From the NCBI GenBank assembly GCA_964369525.1, contig CAYJEW010000010.1, positions 1-49,652 on the forward strand: a stretch of DNA of 49,652 nt. The letters run 5' to 3'. This document shows positions 24,730 to 34,138 of this stretch, in pieces. The position numbers were made by a program, and so were the translations under genes. Source of the DNA: JAAYCI01 sp964369525 (GTDB taxonomy: Bacteria > Bacillota > Clostridia > Oscillospirales > Ruminococcaceae). Every line of letters starts with the position of its first letter. Positions within the stretch are counted from its first letter, which is position 1. The notes below the pieces were generated by a model. It was given only the letters and a program-made list of their open reading frames with translations. It ran no database searches and had not been told where the DNA came from.

Positions 24730-25665
24730 TTACTGTTTAAGCTTAAAGTACCAATACAACGCTTTAGCAGTGATTTTTATTCCAAAAACGCGACTGAAAC
24801 GCTGTACTGTTTTAACAACATCACTTATATTGTTATTCAGCAAATACTTTAACCGATAGATCTCTTCGGCTTCCTCTTTTTTAAGATTTACCAATTGAGA
24901 ATTTATTAGTAAGGTGCAGTATTGAAACGCAACATATGACATATAATATTGGTCTTTTTCGTTGCTACTGCTAGCCATTTTTTTAATTATATATATTAAA
25001 TCTTGTACATGTTTATTGGAAATTGATGTTGTTACCGAGTTCTCTCTTAACCGGTAAACATAAGCTATATCGCCTACATACATCATACTTTCTGCTTTTA
25101 AAAGAAGGTTTGCATTCCACTCTATATCCTCTGCATAAAGCCCTTCTTCGAAAAAAAAGTTGTTTTCAATTAAAAATTTTCTGCTTACTATTTTTAAGCA
25201 CGGGCTAGATGTGAATAAATCTTTTTTAATTATTTTGGCTTTGCTGGTGGTTGTCAAATTTGCTAACCGGTGATTTGAATATGTTTTTTGTTTTTGCCAA
25301 TATCTCATATAATTAAAGCAAACAAAAGACACTTCTTCAACTTTTATTTTTTCATGTAGTTTAAAAAGAGCATTTGTTTCCAAATAATAATCATCGCTAT
25401 CTAAAAACATTATATAGTCTGCTCTTGCTTTCTTTAGCCCTACATTTCTTGCGTATGCTGCACCTTGATTTTCTATAGTAATAAGTGTTATGTTACTGTA
25501 TTTATTGTGATATTCTTTACAAATCTCTAAACTATTATCTGTTGAGCCATCGTTTACCAAAATTATTTCTATTCTATCGATATTGATTTGATTTAAAACA
25601 GAGTTTAAGCAATCGGCAATGTATTCTTGGGTGTTAAACACCGGTATAACAACTGATATATCCAT
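24730..25665 (-). CDS. Family 2 glycosyltransferase
   Basis: The 311-aa protein has a GT-A domain, ISVVIPVFNTQEYIADCLNSVL, then NDGSTDNS and FLDSDDYYLE (DxD). The following region (YAEDIEWNANLLLKAE) is typical of polysaccharide GT2 enzymes such as EpsJ-like proteins. It is not closely related to the copy A/B pair. The chosen ATG has AGGTG upstream; an in-frame start 7 codons earlier would overlap the previous gene. Confidence 0.9.
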   Translation of the reverse strand: MDISVVIPVFNTQEYIADCLNSVLNQINIDRIEIILVNDGSTDNSLEICKEYHNKYSNITLITIENQGAAYARNVGLKKARADYIMFLDSDDYYLETNALFKLHEKIKVEEVSFVCFNYMRYWQKQKTYSNHRLANLTTTSKAKIIKKDLFTSSPCLKIVSRKFLIENNFFFEEGLYAEDIEWNANLLLKAESMMYVGDIAYVYRLRENSVTTSISNKHVQDLIYIIKKMASSSNEKDQYYMSYVAFQYCTLLINSQLVNLKKEEAEEIYRLKYLLNNNISDVVKTVQRFSRVFGIKITAKALYWYFKLKQ

Positions 25666-25682
25666 AATGTCTACACACCTCA

Positions 25683-26921
25683 TCACTTTTTAATCAAAGC
25701 CTCTAACTGGTTTGCAACATAACTGGGTGTTGCCGATATGAATGTTTTTTCCACTTCGCTATATTCAAGCTTTTTATTTTTACTATTCAAAATAAATTGT
25801 TCCAGTTTATTTTTATCAAATCCTATTTTTTCATTAATGGTGAATTCTAAGGGATATTTCAAAAAATATTCTCTTGCCGGACAGTTTTCTAGATTTTCAA
25901 CGTTCAATATAGGCTTGCAGACTGAAAAATAATCAAAAATTTTGCTTGGTATCATATTATGAATATTATTGCCTATATTTATTAAAACATCCGCATTCTC
26001 CATCGTTTTATCTGCCACCATGCTACTGACCGCAGCATGGAAAAACACTTGTTTTTTTATGCGTTCATCTGTTATACTTGCTTCTTCAACATGAACAGTG
26101 CCCAAAAAATACAATCTTACGTTACTATTTTGTAGCAAAATACCCTTTAGCGTGTCAAGCAAAAACGTGGGACTTCTGTATTTGCTATATAGCGTGCCAC
26201 AGAACAAAAGGTTGATATAATTATCATCAAATTCATAAGCCGGATTTACATCACTGATTTCTCTTTTTCTGAATGCTGGAAAATCCATGGGGTGAATTTT
26301 ATCTTGCATATTTTTAAATTCGTCATGATTTTTATATTGGTTATATAATAGTTTAGTAGTTAAAATCGCATCCATGCTTTGCATAAAAACTGATTCGCTT
26401 TTGAGATTTTTGTCATAATCGCTATTTCGATGGCCAACATGAAGAGAAAATGGATCTAACTGGAAATGAACCTTTTTTCCTTTAAAATTTTCTAGGTTTA
26501 TACATTCCGCCATTTCAAAAGGATAGGAAAACATAACCACTGCGTCTATTTTTTTATCCTTTATAAAGTTTTGCATTAAATTGTTGTACACTTTTGCTTC
26601 GAACTTTCTTATAAATCTACTCCTACAAGCAACAATAATGGCAGCTTGCAGCGGGTGCCTTCGGCTAAACTGCTCTTTTGTTTTTCCTAGTTTGTAGTAA
26701 TTTTTCAAGCTAAGTAATGCTTTTGCGAAAATTTTAGAAATACCCAAACTATACATCTCGATATCATCTTCAAGAATTACTTTTTCGCAATCTTCATAAG
26801 ACATTCCGGTTATGTAGCATTTATGTCCGAGCTTTTTTAGTTCTTTAGCCATTGTTGTTATTATATTCATGTTGGCAAGGTGATCTTTTGATATATACCC
26901 TGCCGAAAGTAATACAACCAC
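25683..26921 (-). CDS. GT-B glycosyltransferase (group 1 / GT4-like), second of a paralogous pair
   Basis: The 412-aa protein is similar to that at 23523-24719: INLLFCGTLYSKYRSPTFLLDTL and VLINIGNNIHNMIPSKIFDYFSVCKPILN sit at matching positions. It starts at GTG behind GAGG. The pair surrounds a GT2 gene, as the GT2 copy A/B pair surrounds the GT8 gene, which suggests growth of the cluster by duplication of blocks. Confidence 0.8.
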   Translation of the reverse strand: MVVLLSAGYISKDHLANMNIITTMAKELKKLGHKCYITGMSYEDCEKVILEDDIEMYSLGISKIFAKALLSLKNYYKLGKTKEQFSRRHPLQAAIIVACRSRFIRKFEAKVYNNLMQNFIKDKKIDAVVMFSYPFEMAECINLENFKGKKVHFQLDPFSLHVGHRNSDYDKNLKSESVFMQSMDAILTTKLLYNQYKNHDEFKNMQDKIHPMDFPAFRKREISDVNPAYEFDDNYINLLFCGTLYSKYRSPTFLLDTLKGILLQNSNVRLYFLGTVHVEEASITDERIKKQVFFHAAVSSMVADKTMENADVLINIGNNIHNMIPSKIFDYFSVCKPILNVENLENCPAREYFLKYPLEFTINEKIGFDKNKLEQFILNSKNKKLEYSEVEKTFISATPSYVANQLEALIKK

Positions 26922-26962
26922 CTTTTTATCCTCATTTCAAAAGTACTTCATAAATTCCCAAA

Positions 26963-28267
26963 TTAATGTTGCGTTATAATGCTGTCATACGTATTTAATA
27001 AGTCTTGTATATTCGTTTGAGGGTCTTTGGTTTTATTCGCATAAATAAGCGCTTTATCAGTATATACACTAACTTTATCTTTTAGCTCAAACATTGTTAG
27101 TATATGTTCTGCTAAAGTTTGATAATCTTCAAACTTATAGCTCAATCCATCTATTCCATAGTTGAAAACACTATCAACTCCGCCAACTTCACTTGCGATT
27201 ATCGGCACTCTAAGCATCATAGCCTCACTGACTGAATTTGATCCATTTTCGATTGATGAAGCCGATACAAATACATTTGATTTTAAATATCTTTTTTTCA
27301 TCTGATTGGCATCTAAAACACCAGTATATTCAATGTTGTCTGCCAAATCATACTTTTTGATTTGACTTTTAATAAGTCTTTTATATTCAAAAAACAGATA
27401 GGCTAAACTGTCTAAAAGCTTATTATTTAAAGTGAACGGCTTAAATCCGCCTAGATAAGCTTTTACATCTGGATATTTTGTTTTGACTACGGCTAATGCT
27501 TGTATGAAAACATGTAACCCTTTAATTGGATAATTGGCTTGACTTAAAAATATGCTGTGCTTTTCACAATCAGCATAGCTCCACCTATCTTCTGTATAAA
27601 ATTCTTCTCTTAAAATTTCATTGACTTTATAATAGGTAAGTGCATTATTAATTAAATTTGAGTGCTTTTTATCCCAATTGCTTCTACCTATAACATGGCC
27701 CACTAAGTTAAGGGTTTCCTTTTCTTTTTCTGCTTTCTTAGCAAATTCTTTTTTGTCTAAAAGCAAAAATTGTGGTTCTAAGTGGATTATGTTCAGTGCC
27801 TTTTTGATAATCTTTTTACAAGCTATGTGGTTTTTATATTTTCCAGGAATTCCATCCAAGTAGTGCTTTTCACATTCACACATCAACCCTTGTATCGAAA
27901 CTACGGCTTTAACATTTAAGTTTTTTGCTGCCCTTGCCATTTCTAAGCTATGTGAATACTCTGTGCCGTGGATATGAATTAAATCCGGTGATATTTCTTG
28001 GATGATTCTTTCAAATTCCATACAGGTGAGTTTATTGGAAGGCAAAACAAAATAGTATGTATTGTCTTCTTCAACCTTCATTATACGGCTTACTTGTTCA
28101 CTGGGGCAAATGATAAACACTTCACAGTCGGTTTTTTTTAAATTATTTATATAACCGGTAAGCCATCCGCCATGGTTGATTTTTGCCAACCCTAACGCCT
28201 CACTTGGCTCAGGCAGCAATATGTTAACTATCCACAAGACTCTCTTTTTCATTTTTTTAGCACTCAC
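26963..28267 (-). CDS. GT4-family glycosyltransferase
   Basis: The 434-aa GT-B enzyme has an N-terminal acceptor domain with HGGWLTGYINNL and LIHIHGTEYSHSLEMA. The C-terminal donor domain has FLSQANYPIKGLHVFIQAL and the EX7E motif ENGSNSVSE before VPIIASEVGGVDSVF. It is clearly paralogous to the next gene (28310-29530). Start is GTG 28267 or ATG 28252; neither has a strong ribosome site. Confidence 0.88.
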   Translation of the reverse strand: MSAKKMKKRVLWIVNILLPEPSEALGLAKINHGGWLTGYINNLKKTDCEVFIICPSEQVSRIMKVEEDNTYYFVLPSNKLTCMEFERIIQEISPDLIHIHGTEYSHSLEMARAAKNLNVKAVVSIQGLMCECEKHYLDGIPGKYKNHIACKKIIKKALNIIHLEPQFLLLDKKEFAKKAEKEKETLNLVGHVIGRSNWDKKHSNLINNALTYYKVNEILREEFYTEDRWSYADCEKHSIFLSQANYPIKGLHVFIQALAVVKTKYPDVKAYLGGFKPFTLNNKLLDSLAYLFFEYKRLIKSQIKKYDLADNIEYTGVLDANQMKKRYLKSNVFVSASSIENGSNSVSEAMMLRVPIIASEVGGVDSVFNYGIDGLSYKFEDYQTLAEHILTMFELKDKVSVYTDKALIYANKTKDPQTNIQDLLNTYDSIITQH

Positions 28268-28309
28268 TCATTTGTATTAATCAACGGTAAAGTTCAATTA
28301 TTAAAGCGC

Positions 28310-29530
28310 TTAATACTTACTGATTTTTTTGTAAATAGAAATGAGCCTTTCTAAATTTTCAGATCTATTGTGTATTTTTTTTGCTTTATTAGACGCATTT
28401 TGGGAAAATTTCAAGGCTAACTCATCGTTTCGGAAAATTTCTGATACATAATATGCCAGCATATATGACGCGTTATGCTGATATAAAAACCCATCTTCTT
28501 TATGCGATATTCTGTTAGTAACGCCACCCACAAAAGAAGCTACTACAGGAACACCTAAAATTTTGGCCTCGCTCACTGAATTACTTTCGTTTTCTATTGT
28601 AGAACAGGACACAAAAACATGTGATTTTAAAAACCTATTACACATTTGCTCTTCACCTAATGAACCGACAAAAACAATTTTATCTCCTAAGTTGTGTTCC
28701 TCTATAAGAGAATTTAAATATTTTGAATATTCATCTTCAAATAACATTCCAGGTTGAACAAATGGGCTCTCTCCTGCTATATATACTTTTGTTGTTGGGT
28801 ATTGGCTTAAAATTTGTGGTAAGGCTTCTAGCATAAAGTGCAACCCTTTTACCGGGTAGCTTGCCTGACTTAAAAAAATAGAGTATTTTTCACACTTATC
28901 TATATCCCATGCATTGTTATAAAATGAGTCTCTTAATGTTTCATTACAAAAGTAATAGTTAACATCAGGGTTGATTTGTGTTACGCAAGCTCTATCCCAA
29001 TCTGTTCTTCCAATAATATGCTTAACCTTTCTTAGTGTTTCTAATTCAAATTCACCTCGTTTTTTAAAATCATTAATATACACTTCTATCCCATTACCGC
29101 TTATTAAATTTTTAAAAAACCCACCTTTTCTTACATCAAAAGGAATCCCCGAATCATAGTGCTGCGCAATTATGTGTAGCAACCCTTGAATATTCACAAC
29201 AAGCTTATCTTGCAAATTCAATTCTTCGCAAGCATTAACCATATCTAGTGTATGCTTATACTCCGTTCCAAATACATGGACAAGTGCCGGATTTTCTCTT
29301 GTTAATATATCTTTAAATTGCTCGGTATTATTAAAGCCTTGATAAGATATTTTTCCAATTTCCCCAGAAACATTATCCCCATGAGGAAATAGTATATGTA
29401 GCTCTATATCATCCATTTGACATAAAGCATTTGACATACCTGTTAACCATCCACCCGCATTTACAACCGGAGATTTCAAATTTTCGGATATTTGGGGCAG
29501 CGGAATATTACACAACCACAAAATTTTCAT
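28310..29530 (-). CDS. GT4-family glycosyltransferase
   Basis: The 406-aa paralogue of the preceding entry has NAGGWLTGMSNAL near residue 27, LVHVFGTEYKHTLDM, IFLSQASYPVKGLHFMLEAL and the EX7E motif ENESNSVSE. It lies directly after the exporter genes, so it may act early in the assembly of the polysaccharide. The ribosome site AAAGG is weak and distant. Confidence 0.88.
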   Translation of the reverse strand: MKILWLCNIPLPQISENLKSPVVNAGGWLTGMSNALCQMDDIELHILFPHGDNVSGEIGKISYQGFNNTEQFKDILTRENPALVHVFGTEYKHTLDMVNACEELNLQDKLVVNIQGLLHIIAQHYDSGIPFDVRKGGFFKNLISGNGIEVYINDFKKRGEFELETLRKVKHIIGRTDWDRACVTQINPDVNYYFCNETLRDSFYNNAWDIDKCEKYSIFLSQASYPVKGLHFMLEALPQILSQYPTTKVYIAGESPFVQPGMLFEDEYSKYLNSLIEEHNLGDKIVFVGSLGEEQMCNRFLKSHVFVSCSTIENESNSVSEAKILGVPVVASFVGGVTNRISHKEDGFLYQHNASYMLAYYVSEIFRNDELALKFSQNASNKAKKIHNRSENLERLISIYKKISKY

Positions 29531-29536
29531 ATGGTG

Positions 29537-30814
29537 TTATAGCCTTTCATGTTTTTGCAGTTTACCTAAATTACTATACCCCATAATAGTTCTAGGCCAA
29601 CTTTTTTCGCCTGATTTAGTTTCGACAAGAAACGAGATGTTTTGCAGTGGTTCGTCGATTATTATCGGAACACTATGCTCGCTATCTCGCATTAACCTTG
29701 CTAACAGAAAATATTTACCCGGAGCAATGTTTTCTAAATTGAATGTGAAATCTTTCGATATCGTTTCCCCTATAACATAATCTGTTATATAATCACTTCT
29801 AACTGAGCCAACGGCTGTTTCATCAATATGCCTTACTAATAGCGAAAAATAAACATTTTCGATTTTTTCTTTAATTCTAAACTTGACATTAAAACTTAAA
29901 TTTTCCTTTTTATCTTTATCAAATATTACATCCACTTTATTTAACATGGAAAACCCATCCAACCTGGCTTGGTGGTACTTCCTCTCCCTTGGAGCATCTT
30001 TAAAGTTATACTCAAGATTTAAAGAGTTATTTTTAGCAAGATAAAGATCTATTGCACCATCTACATCTCCATCAAAAATTTTTCGCCCCTTCTCCATAAC
30101 TATACATCTTGAGCAAAACTGCTTGATAAATTGCATATTATGACTTACAAACAAAACACATTTACCGTTTTCTTGGGCTATCTGTGTCATCTTATTAATG
30201 CATTTTTGCTGAAATTGCGCATCACCCACTGCTAAAACCTCGTCCATGATAACTATATTGTTATCTAAGTGTGACGCAACAGAAAACGCTAATTTAACAA
30301 ACATACCGCTTGAATATCTTTTAACCGGCGTGTCTATAAACTCACTACATTCGCTAAACTCAATAATATCTTCAATTTTTTCCTCAATTTCCGGAATTGT
30401 CATTCCTAAAATTGTTCCGTTTAGATAAATATTTTCCCTACCTGTCATTTCCGGAACAAATCCGGTTCCCACTTCAAGCATACTTGAGATTTTACCATTA
30501 TATTTAATGCTACCGTTTGATGGCGTTGTTATTCCACAAATTAGCTTTAGAAGAGTACTTTTTCCCGCACCGTTATGGCCTATAATGCCAATTTTATCGC
30601 CCTCATAGCACTCAAAATCCAGGTCGTTTATTGCATAAAACGGCTTATTGCTCGTGATTGTAGCTTCACCAATTTGCAGTGTTGGGTCTTCTTTTTTTCT
30701 TACTTTAGCCCACCAGCTTTGAAAATCTTCTGTTAGTGTGCCTCGTCCTATTTGCCCTAATCGATATATTTTAGATAAATTTTCCACTTTCAATACTTTA
30801 TGTCTGCTTTCCAT
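29537..30814 (-). CDS. Polysaccharide ABC exporter, ATPase with C-terminal substrate domain (Wzt/TagH-like)
   Basis: The 425-aa protein has Walker A GHNGAGKST (79-87), the signature RYSSGM, Walker B NNIVIMDEV and the switch histidine in FVSHNM, the TagH/Wzt subfamily pattern. The last 160 residues form a beta-rich domain like the Wzt carbohydrate-binding domain, which recognises a finished or capped chain. It pairs with the permease whose stop codon abuts its start. The presence of this domain suggests that chain length or end modification is read before export. Confidence 0.93.
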   Translation of the reverse strand: MESRHKVLKVENLSKIYRLGQIGRGTLTEDFQSWWAKVRKKEDPTLQIGEATITSNKPFYAINDLDFECYEGDKIGIIGHNGAGKSTLLKLICGITTPSNGSIKYNGKISSMLEVGTGFVPEMTGRENIYLNGTILGMTIPEIEEKIEDIIEFSECSEFIDTPVKRYSSGMFVKLAFSVASHLDNNIVIMDEVLAVGDAQFQQKCINKMTQIAQENGKCVLFVSHNMQFIKQFCSRCIVMEKGRKIFDGDVDGAIDLYLAKNNSLNLEYNFKDAPRERKYHQARLDGFSMLNKVDVIFDKDKKENLSFNVKFRIKEKIENVYFSLLVRHIDETAVGSVRSDYITDYVIGETISKDFTFNLENIAPGKYFLLARLMRDSEHSVPIIIDEPLQNISFLVETKSGEKSWPRTIMGYSNLGKLQKHERL

Positions 30815-31717
30815 TTATATCACATCCACAAAATTCTTTTCAGCTTTCTTAAATAGTACTAACCCTATTACAAAAATAATCGAAGTTGTTATTATTGATA
30901 TTCCCCAATAACCCCAGTTTATATTGCCTGCACCCAGCAAGCCGTACCTGAATATTTCAACAGATGTTGAAACAGGATTTAGCATTACTATTACTTTAGT
31001 TATCCCGCCAAGGCTTGATGATGGGTAAACTATAGGCGTTACGTACATCCAAAGTTGAATTATTATTGGGAAAACATAAACCAAATCTCGATACTTAGAT
31101 GTTATTGCTGCAATAATCATGCCTATTCCAACGCTCAAACACATCATTTGAAGCAGCACCACCGGTATTAAAAATATTACCATTGAAATATTTAATCCAG
31201 TTCCAATTAATATGTAATATGCAAACAAAATTAGATATAAACAAAACTGCATGCAAAAATTTATTAGTGACGTTAATGTACTCGCAACAGGAACACTTAA
31301 TCTTGAAAAGTAAACTTTAGAAAACATTGCGCCATTCAATATGAACGTTGAAGCCACACTGTTTGTATTTGAAGACACTAAACTCCACAAAATATTGCCC
31401 GACATATAAAACAACATTTGTGGAACTCCATCGGTTGATATTCCTGCTAGTTCCCCAAAAATAAATGTGAATATAAGTGATGTCATAAGAGGGTTTATCA
31501 CTATCCAGGCAGGGCCTAATATGGTTTGTTTGTAAAGTGCTGTAAAATTCTTTTTCACAAACATTTTAATTAAATCTCGAGACTTTATTAATTCTGATAT
31601 TCCTAAATCTATTTTTTTATTTTTTGCATAAATTTCAGTGTCGAATTTTTCTTGCATTATGTTGTAAATAATAGAACTGTTCTTAAAAAAGATTATTCTA
31701 TTATTTTCTCCTTTCAA
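30815..31717 (-). CDS. Polysaccharide ABC exporter, permease (Wzm/TagG-like)
   Basis: A protein of up to 300 aa with six predicted membrane helices of the ABC-2 type. LIKMFVKKNFTALYKQTILGPAWIVINPL and the RDLVYVFPIIIQLWMYVTPIVYP segment are typical. It exports undecaprenyl-linked glycan together with the adjacent ATPase. It is the first gene of the island. The start is uncertain: TTG 31717, or ATG 31657 (MQEKFDTEIY), which gives the more usual length. Confidence 0.92.
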   Translation of the reverse strand: MKGENNRIIFFKNSSIIYNIMQEKFDTEIYAKNKKIDLGISELIKSRDLIKMFVKKNFTALYKQTILGPAWIVINPLMTSLIFTFIFGELAGISTDGVPQMLFYMSGNILWSLVSSNTNSVASTFILNGAMFSKVYFSRLSVPVASTLTSLINFCMQFCLYLILFAYYILIGTGLNISMVIFLIPVVLLQMMCLSVGIGMIIAAITSKYRDLVYVFPIIIQLWMYVTPIVYPSSSLGGITKVIVMLNPVSTSVEIFRYGLLGAGNINWGYWGISIITTSIIFVIGLVLFKKAEKNFVDVI

Positions 31718-32086
31718 ATCATAATAATATCAAACCTTTGTAGCAAATATACTATACAGAAAACAAAATCGATTATAAACAGTGATTAACTGTGGATTTT
31801 CTTGTGCTTAAGCACTTCACCGTGATTAAATCCGAGAAATATATTCTACTAAACGATATTTCTTTAACAGGCCTTTTTCTTATGCTTTGTTTCATCATGG
31901 GAACGTGTGCACTTGCGCTACTTCCAATACTGTATTATTATTTATGTTACGTATGGCACATTATAACGTTCGGACTTACTCCGTTTCACCACCGACGACT
32001 AGGAGATGTTTCTGGATGAACCATCGTAACTGTATATAAGTATACCATATTATAGTATAACATATTTTTTAGGCGTGAGGTACTTT
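31718..32086. other. Intergenic region between the polysaccharide island and murC
   Basis: This AT-rich, divergent region must hold the promoters of both units. On the minus strand TATAGT- and TATTAT-like boxes occur near 31720-31760, but no convincing -35/-10 pair was found. On the plus strand an AT-rich stretch at 32030-32065 precedes murC. A 75-codon frame with GTG start (31792-32019, plus) encodes a hydrophobic peptide but lacks a ribosome site; I do not call it a gene. A 12-bp palindrome GTGCTTAAGCAC lies at 31804-31815. Confidence 0.5.
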
Positions 32087-33481
32087 ATGACAATTGATAT
32101 GTCGATTGATATTAAAGAAATTTTGGCAAGGCCCGGCAACCTGCATTTTATTGGTGTGGGCGGTAGCGGGATGTATCCGCTAGTGCAGATTTTGCTGGCC
32201 GAAGGACACAGCATATCGGGCAGCGACGTGAACGAGGGCGAGATTATTGACTACGAGCGGCGTGCGGGCGTGCGGGTGGACATGGGGCACAATGCCGAAA
32301 ACGTACACGGCGCAAAACTGGTGGTGTACTCTGCGGCAATACCCCCTACAAACCCCGAACGGCAAGAGGCCAATAGGCTAGGCATACCTTGCGTTGAGCG
32401 CAGTGTAATGCTTGGATATGTGGCGTCACTTTACAGGCGGCCTTTGTGTTTTGCAGGCACGCACGGCAAAACTACCTCCACCGGCATGGCTACACAAATT
32501 TTGCAGATGGCAGGCCTTGAGCCGGCCGCCGTTGTTGGCGGGCGACTGCCGCTAATTGGCGGCTATGGCAAGGCCGGACGTGGTGACGGAATTGTGGTAG
32601 AGGCGTGCGAGTATAACAACACATTTTTAGAGCTTTTTCCCGACACTGCCGTGCTGCTTAACGTGGATAACGACCACCTTGAGTTTTTTGGTAGTATGGA
32701 GGGCCTAAAAGCGGCCTTTAGGAAGTTTTGCGCACAGGCAAGCGGCGCTGTGGTATACAACCGTGACGACGCAAACACGCGCGAGGTTGTGGAAGATATT
32801 GCTGTACCACTGGTATCGTTTGGTTTGGAGGACGGGTGCGACATACAAGCAAAAGAACTGGCAGAGCACACGCCGGGTTGCTGGGCATTTACGCTTTACA
32901 AAAACGGCGCACAGNNNNNNNNNNCACAGCTTGGACGCATAGCGCTGGGGGCGCCCGGTAGGCATAATGTGTACAACGCTTTGGCTTCGTGTGCAGGGGC
33001 TATGCGCCTTGGCGCAAGTTTTGATGACTGCGCTAAAGCGCTTGCCGCATTTAAAGGCACCGGCCGCCGCTTTGAGGTGCTGGGTGAGGCAAGCGGCTTT
33101 ACCGTTGCCGACGACTACGCCCACCACCCCACCGAGCTTAAGGCTATTTTATCCACCGCAAAGCAGATGGACTACCGCCGTGTATGGGCAGTATTTCAGC
33201 CATACACATACAGCCGCACACAGATGTTGCTGGAAGATTTTGCTGAGGTACTGCCTATTGCCGACCATGTTGTTATGACCGCCATTATGGGCGGGCGCGA
33301 GCTACAAAGCGACTACAACATTACAACCAAGGCGCTTGCAGATAAAATACCGGGTGCTGTTTGGTTTGAAACCCAGCGTGAGGTGGCAGACTATATTTTA
33401 GCCAATGCACAGCCGCAAGATTTGGTGCTTACACTTGGGTGTGGAGACATCTACAAGTGTGCGCACATGATACTGGGCTAG
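32087..33481 (+). CDS. murC: UDP-N-acetylmuramate--L-alanine ligase
   Basis: The enzyme adds L-Ala to UDP-MurNAc, the first amino acid of the peptidoglycan stem. The Mur-ligase motifs are HFIGVGGSGMYPL, the ATP loop AGTHGKTTS, VVVEACEYNNTFLEL, NVDNDHLEFFG, APGRHNVYNALA and DDYAHHPTELKA. The ATG at 32087 has GAGG six bases upstream; an earlier in-frame GTG (32075) overlaps that site. A 10-N run interrupts the gene without changing frame. Outside the gap it looks intact. Confidence 0.96.
   Translation: MTIDMSIDIKEILARPGNLHFIGVGGSGMYPLVQILLAEGHSISGSDVNEGEIIDYERRAGVRVDMGHNAENVHGAKLVVYSAAIPPTNPERQEANRLGIPCVERSVMLGYVASLYRRPLCFAGTHGKTTSTGMATQILQMAGLEPAAVVGGRLPLIGGYGKAGRGDGIVVEACEYNNTFLELFPDTAVLLNVDNDHLEFFGSMEGLKAAFRKFCAQASGAVVYNRDDANTREVVEDIAVPLVSFGLEDGCDIQAKELAEHTPGCWAFTLYKNGAQXXXXQLGRIALGAPGRHNVYNALASCAGAMRLGASFDDCAKALAAFKGTGRRFEVLGEASGFTVADDYAHHPTELKAILSTAKQMDYRRVWAVFQPYTYSRTQMLLEDFAEVLPIADHVVMTAIMGGRELQSDYNITTKALADKIPGAVWFETQREVADYILANAQPQDLVLTLGCGDIYKCAHMILG
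32915..32924. other. Assembly gap (10 N) inside murC, flanked by a 5-bp direct repeat
   Basis: The bases before and after the N run are both CACAG. Removing one CACAG and the ten N keeps the frame and yields KNGAQLGRIALGAPGRHN, a normal MurC sequence, so little or nothing may really be missing. Confidence 0.85.
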
Positions 33482-33619
33482 GCGGCAAGGTGTTAAGCGG
33501 CGGCGTTGAAAATTTGCTGGTGTTTTTAGGCGTGTTAGGTGTTAGGTTTGTTTTAAAATTATTTCAGCTTTGGTTTTAAGATTGTTTTAGCTTTAGTTTT
33601 GGCCTTGGAGTTAAAATTA

Positions 33620-33655
33620 AAAAGCGTATGGCGGAGTTTTCCGCCGTACGCTTTT
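33620..33655. terminator. Bidirectional terminator between murC and the HTH gene
   Basis: Long inverted repeat AAAAGCGTATGGCGGA / TCCGCCGTACGCTTTT with one mismatched pair and a 4-nt loop. It serves murC on the plus strand and the convergent HTH gene on the minus strand. Confidence 0.88.
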
Positions 33656-33674
33656 ATGTTTTGTGTGCTTAAAA

Positions 33675-34043
33675 TTAGCCTACATCTTTTATTAGTTCAT
33701 CTGCCGAGATGCCAAGCAGTTTGGCTAGTGCTATTAGATTAGCGGTGCTGGGGGCGGAGGTGCCGCTCTCCCACTTGGACACAGCCTGGCGGCTTACATC
33801 CAGCTGCTGTGCTACAAACTCTTGGCTTAGGCCGCAGCGCTCGCGGTGGTGCTTTATAACCTCGCCAAGTGGTTTTTGTTCCACTGGTGGAGGCGGTGTA
33901 TAAGGAATATATTGGTTTTGGGTTTGCTGTGCTGTTTTTTTAGCATTAGCTTTTACTACTACAACTATAATTATAATAGCTATGGCAAGCACTAAGCCCC
34001 CCAGCAAGATGCCTACAAGCACCAATGTGTTTATGATGGCCAT
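33675..34043 (-). CDS. Membrane-anchored XRE-type HTH protein
   Basis: The 122-aa protein starts with a hydrophobic helix (about 4-31, NTLVLVGILLGGLVLAIAII), followed by a Gln/Pro-rich linker (about 35-60, with PYTPPPPVEQKP) and a C-terminal XRE helix-turn-helix (about 64-120, LSQEFVAQQLDVSRQAVSKWESG). The DNA-binding domain should be cytoplasmic and tethered to the membrane. The start ATG 34043 has AAAGGAGC; an upstream in-frame ATG would add 14 residues before the helix. It follows acpS. No target gene can be named. Confidence 0.88.
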   Translation of the reverse strand: MAIINTLVLVGILLGGLVLAIAIIIIVVVVKANAKKTAQQTQNQYIPYTPPPPVEQKPLGEVIKHHRERCGLSQEFVAQQLDVSRQAVSKWESGTSAPSTANLIALAKLLGISADELIKDVG

Positions 34044-34138
34044 AATATAACAGCTCCTTTCATGTTCTACTAAAATTATAGCCACTGCGCCTATTTAACA
34101 CCACCAACTATTGCGCAACTATTGGTTTCGGTGTGTGT

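Noticed and set aside
31792..32019. 75-codon plus-strand frame with a hydrophobic product between the polysaccharide island and murC
   Set aside because: GTG start without a ribosome site, no recognised family, and it lies in an AT-rich promoter region.
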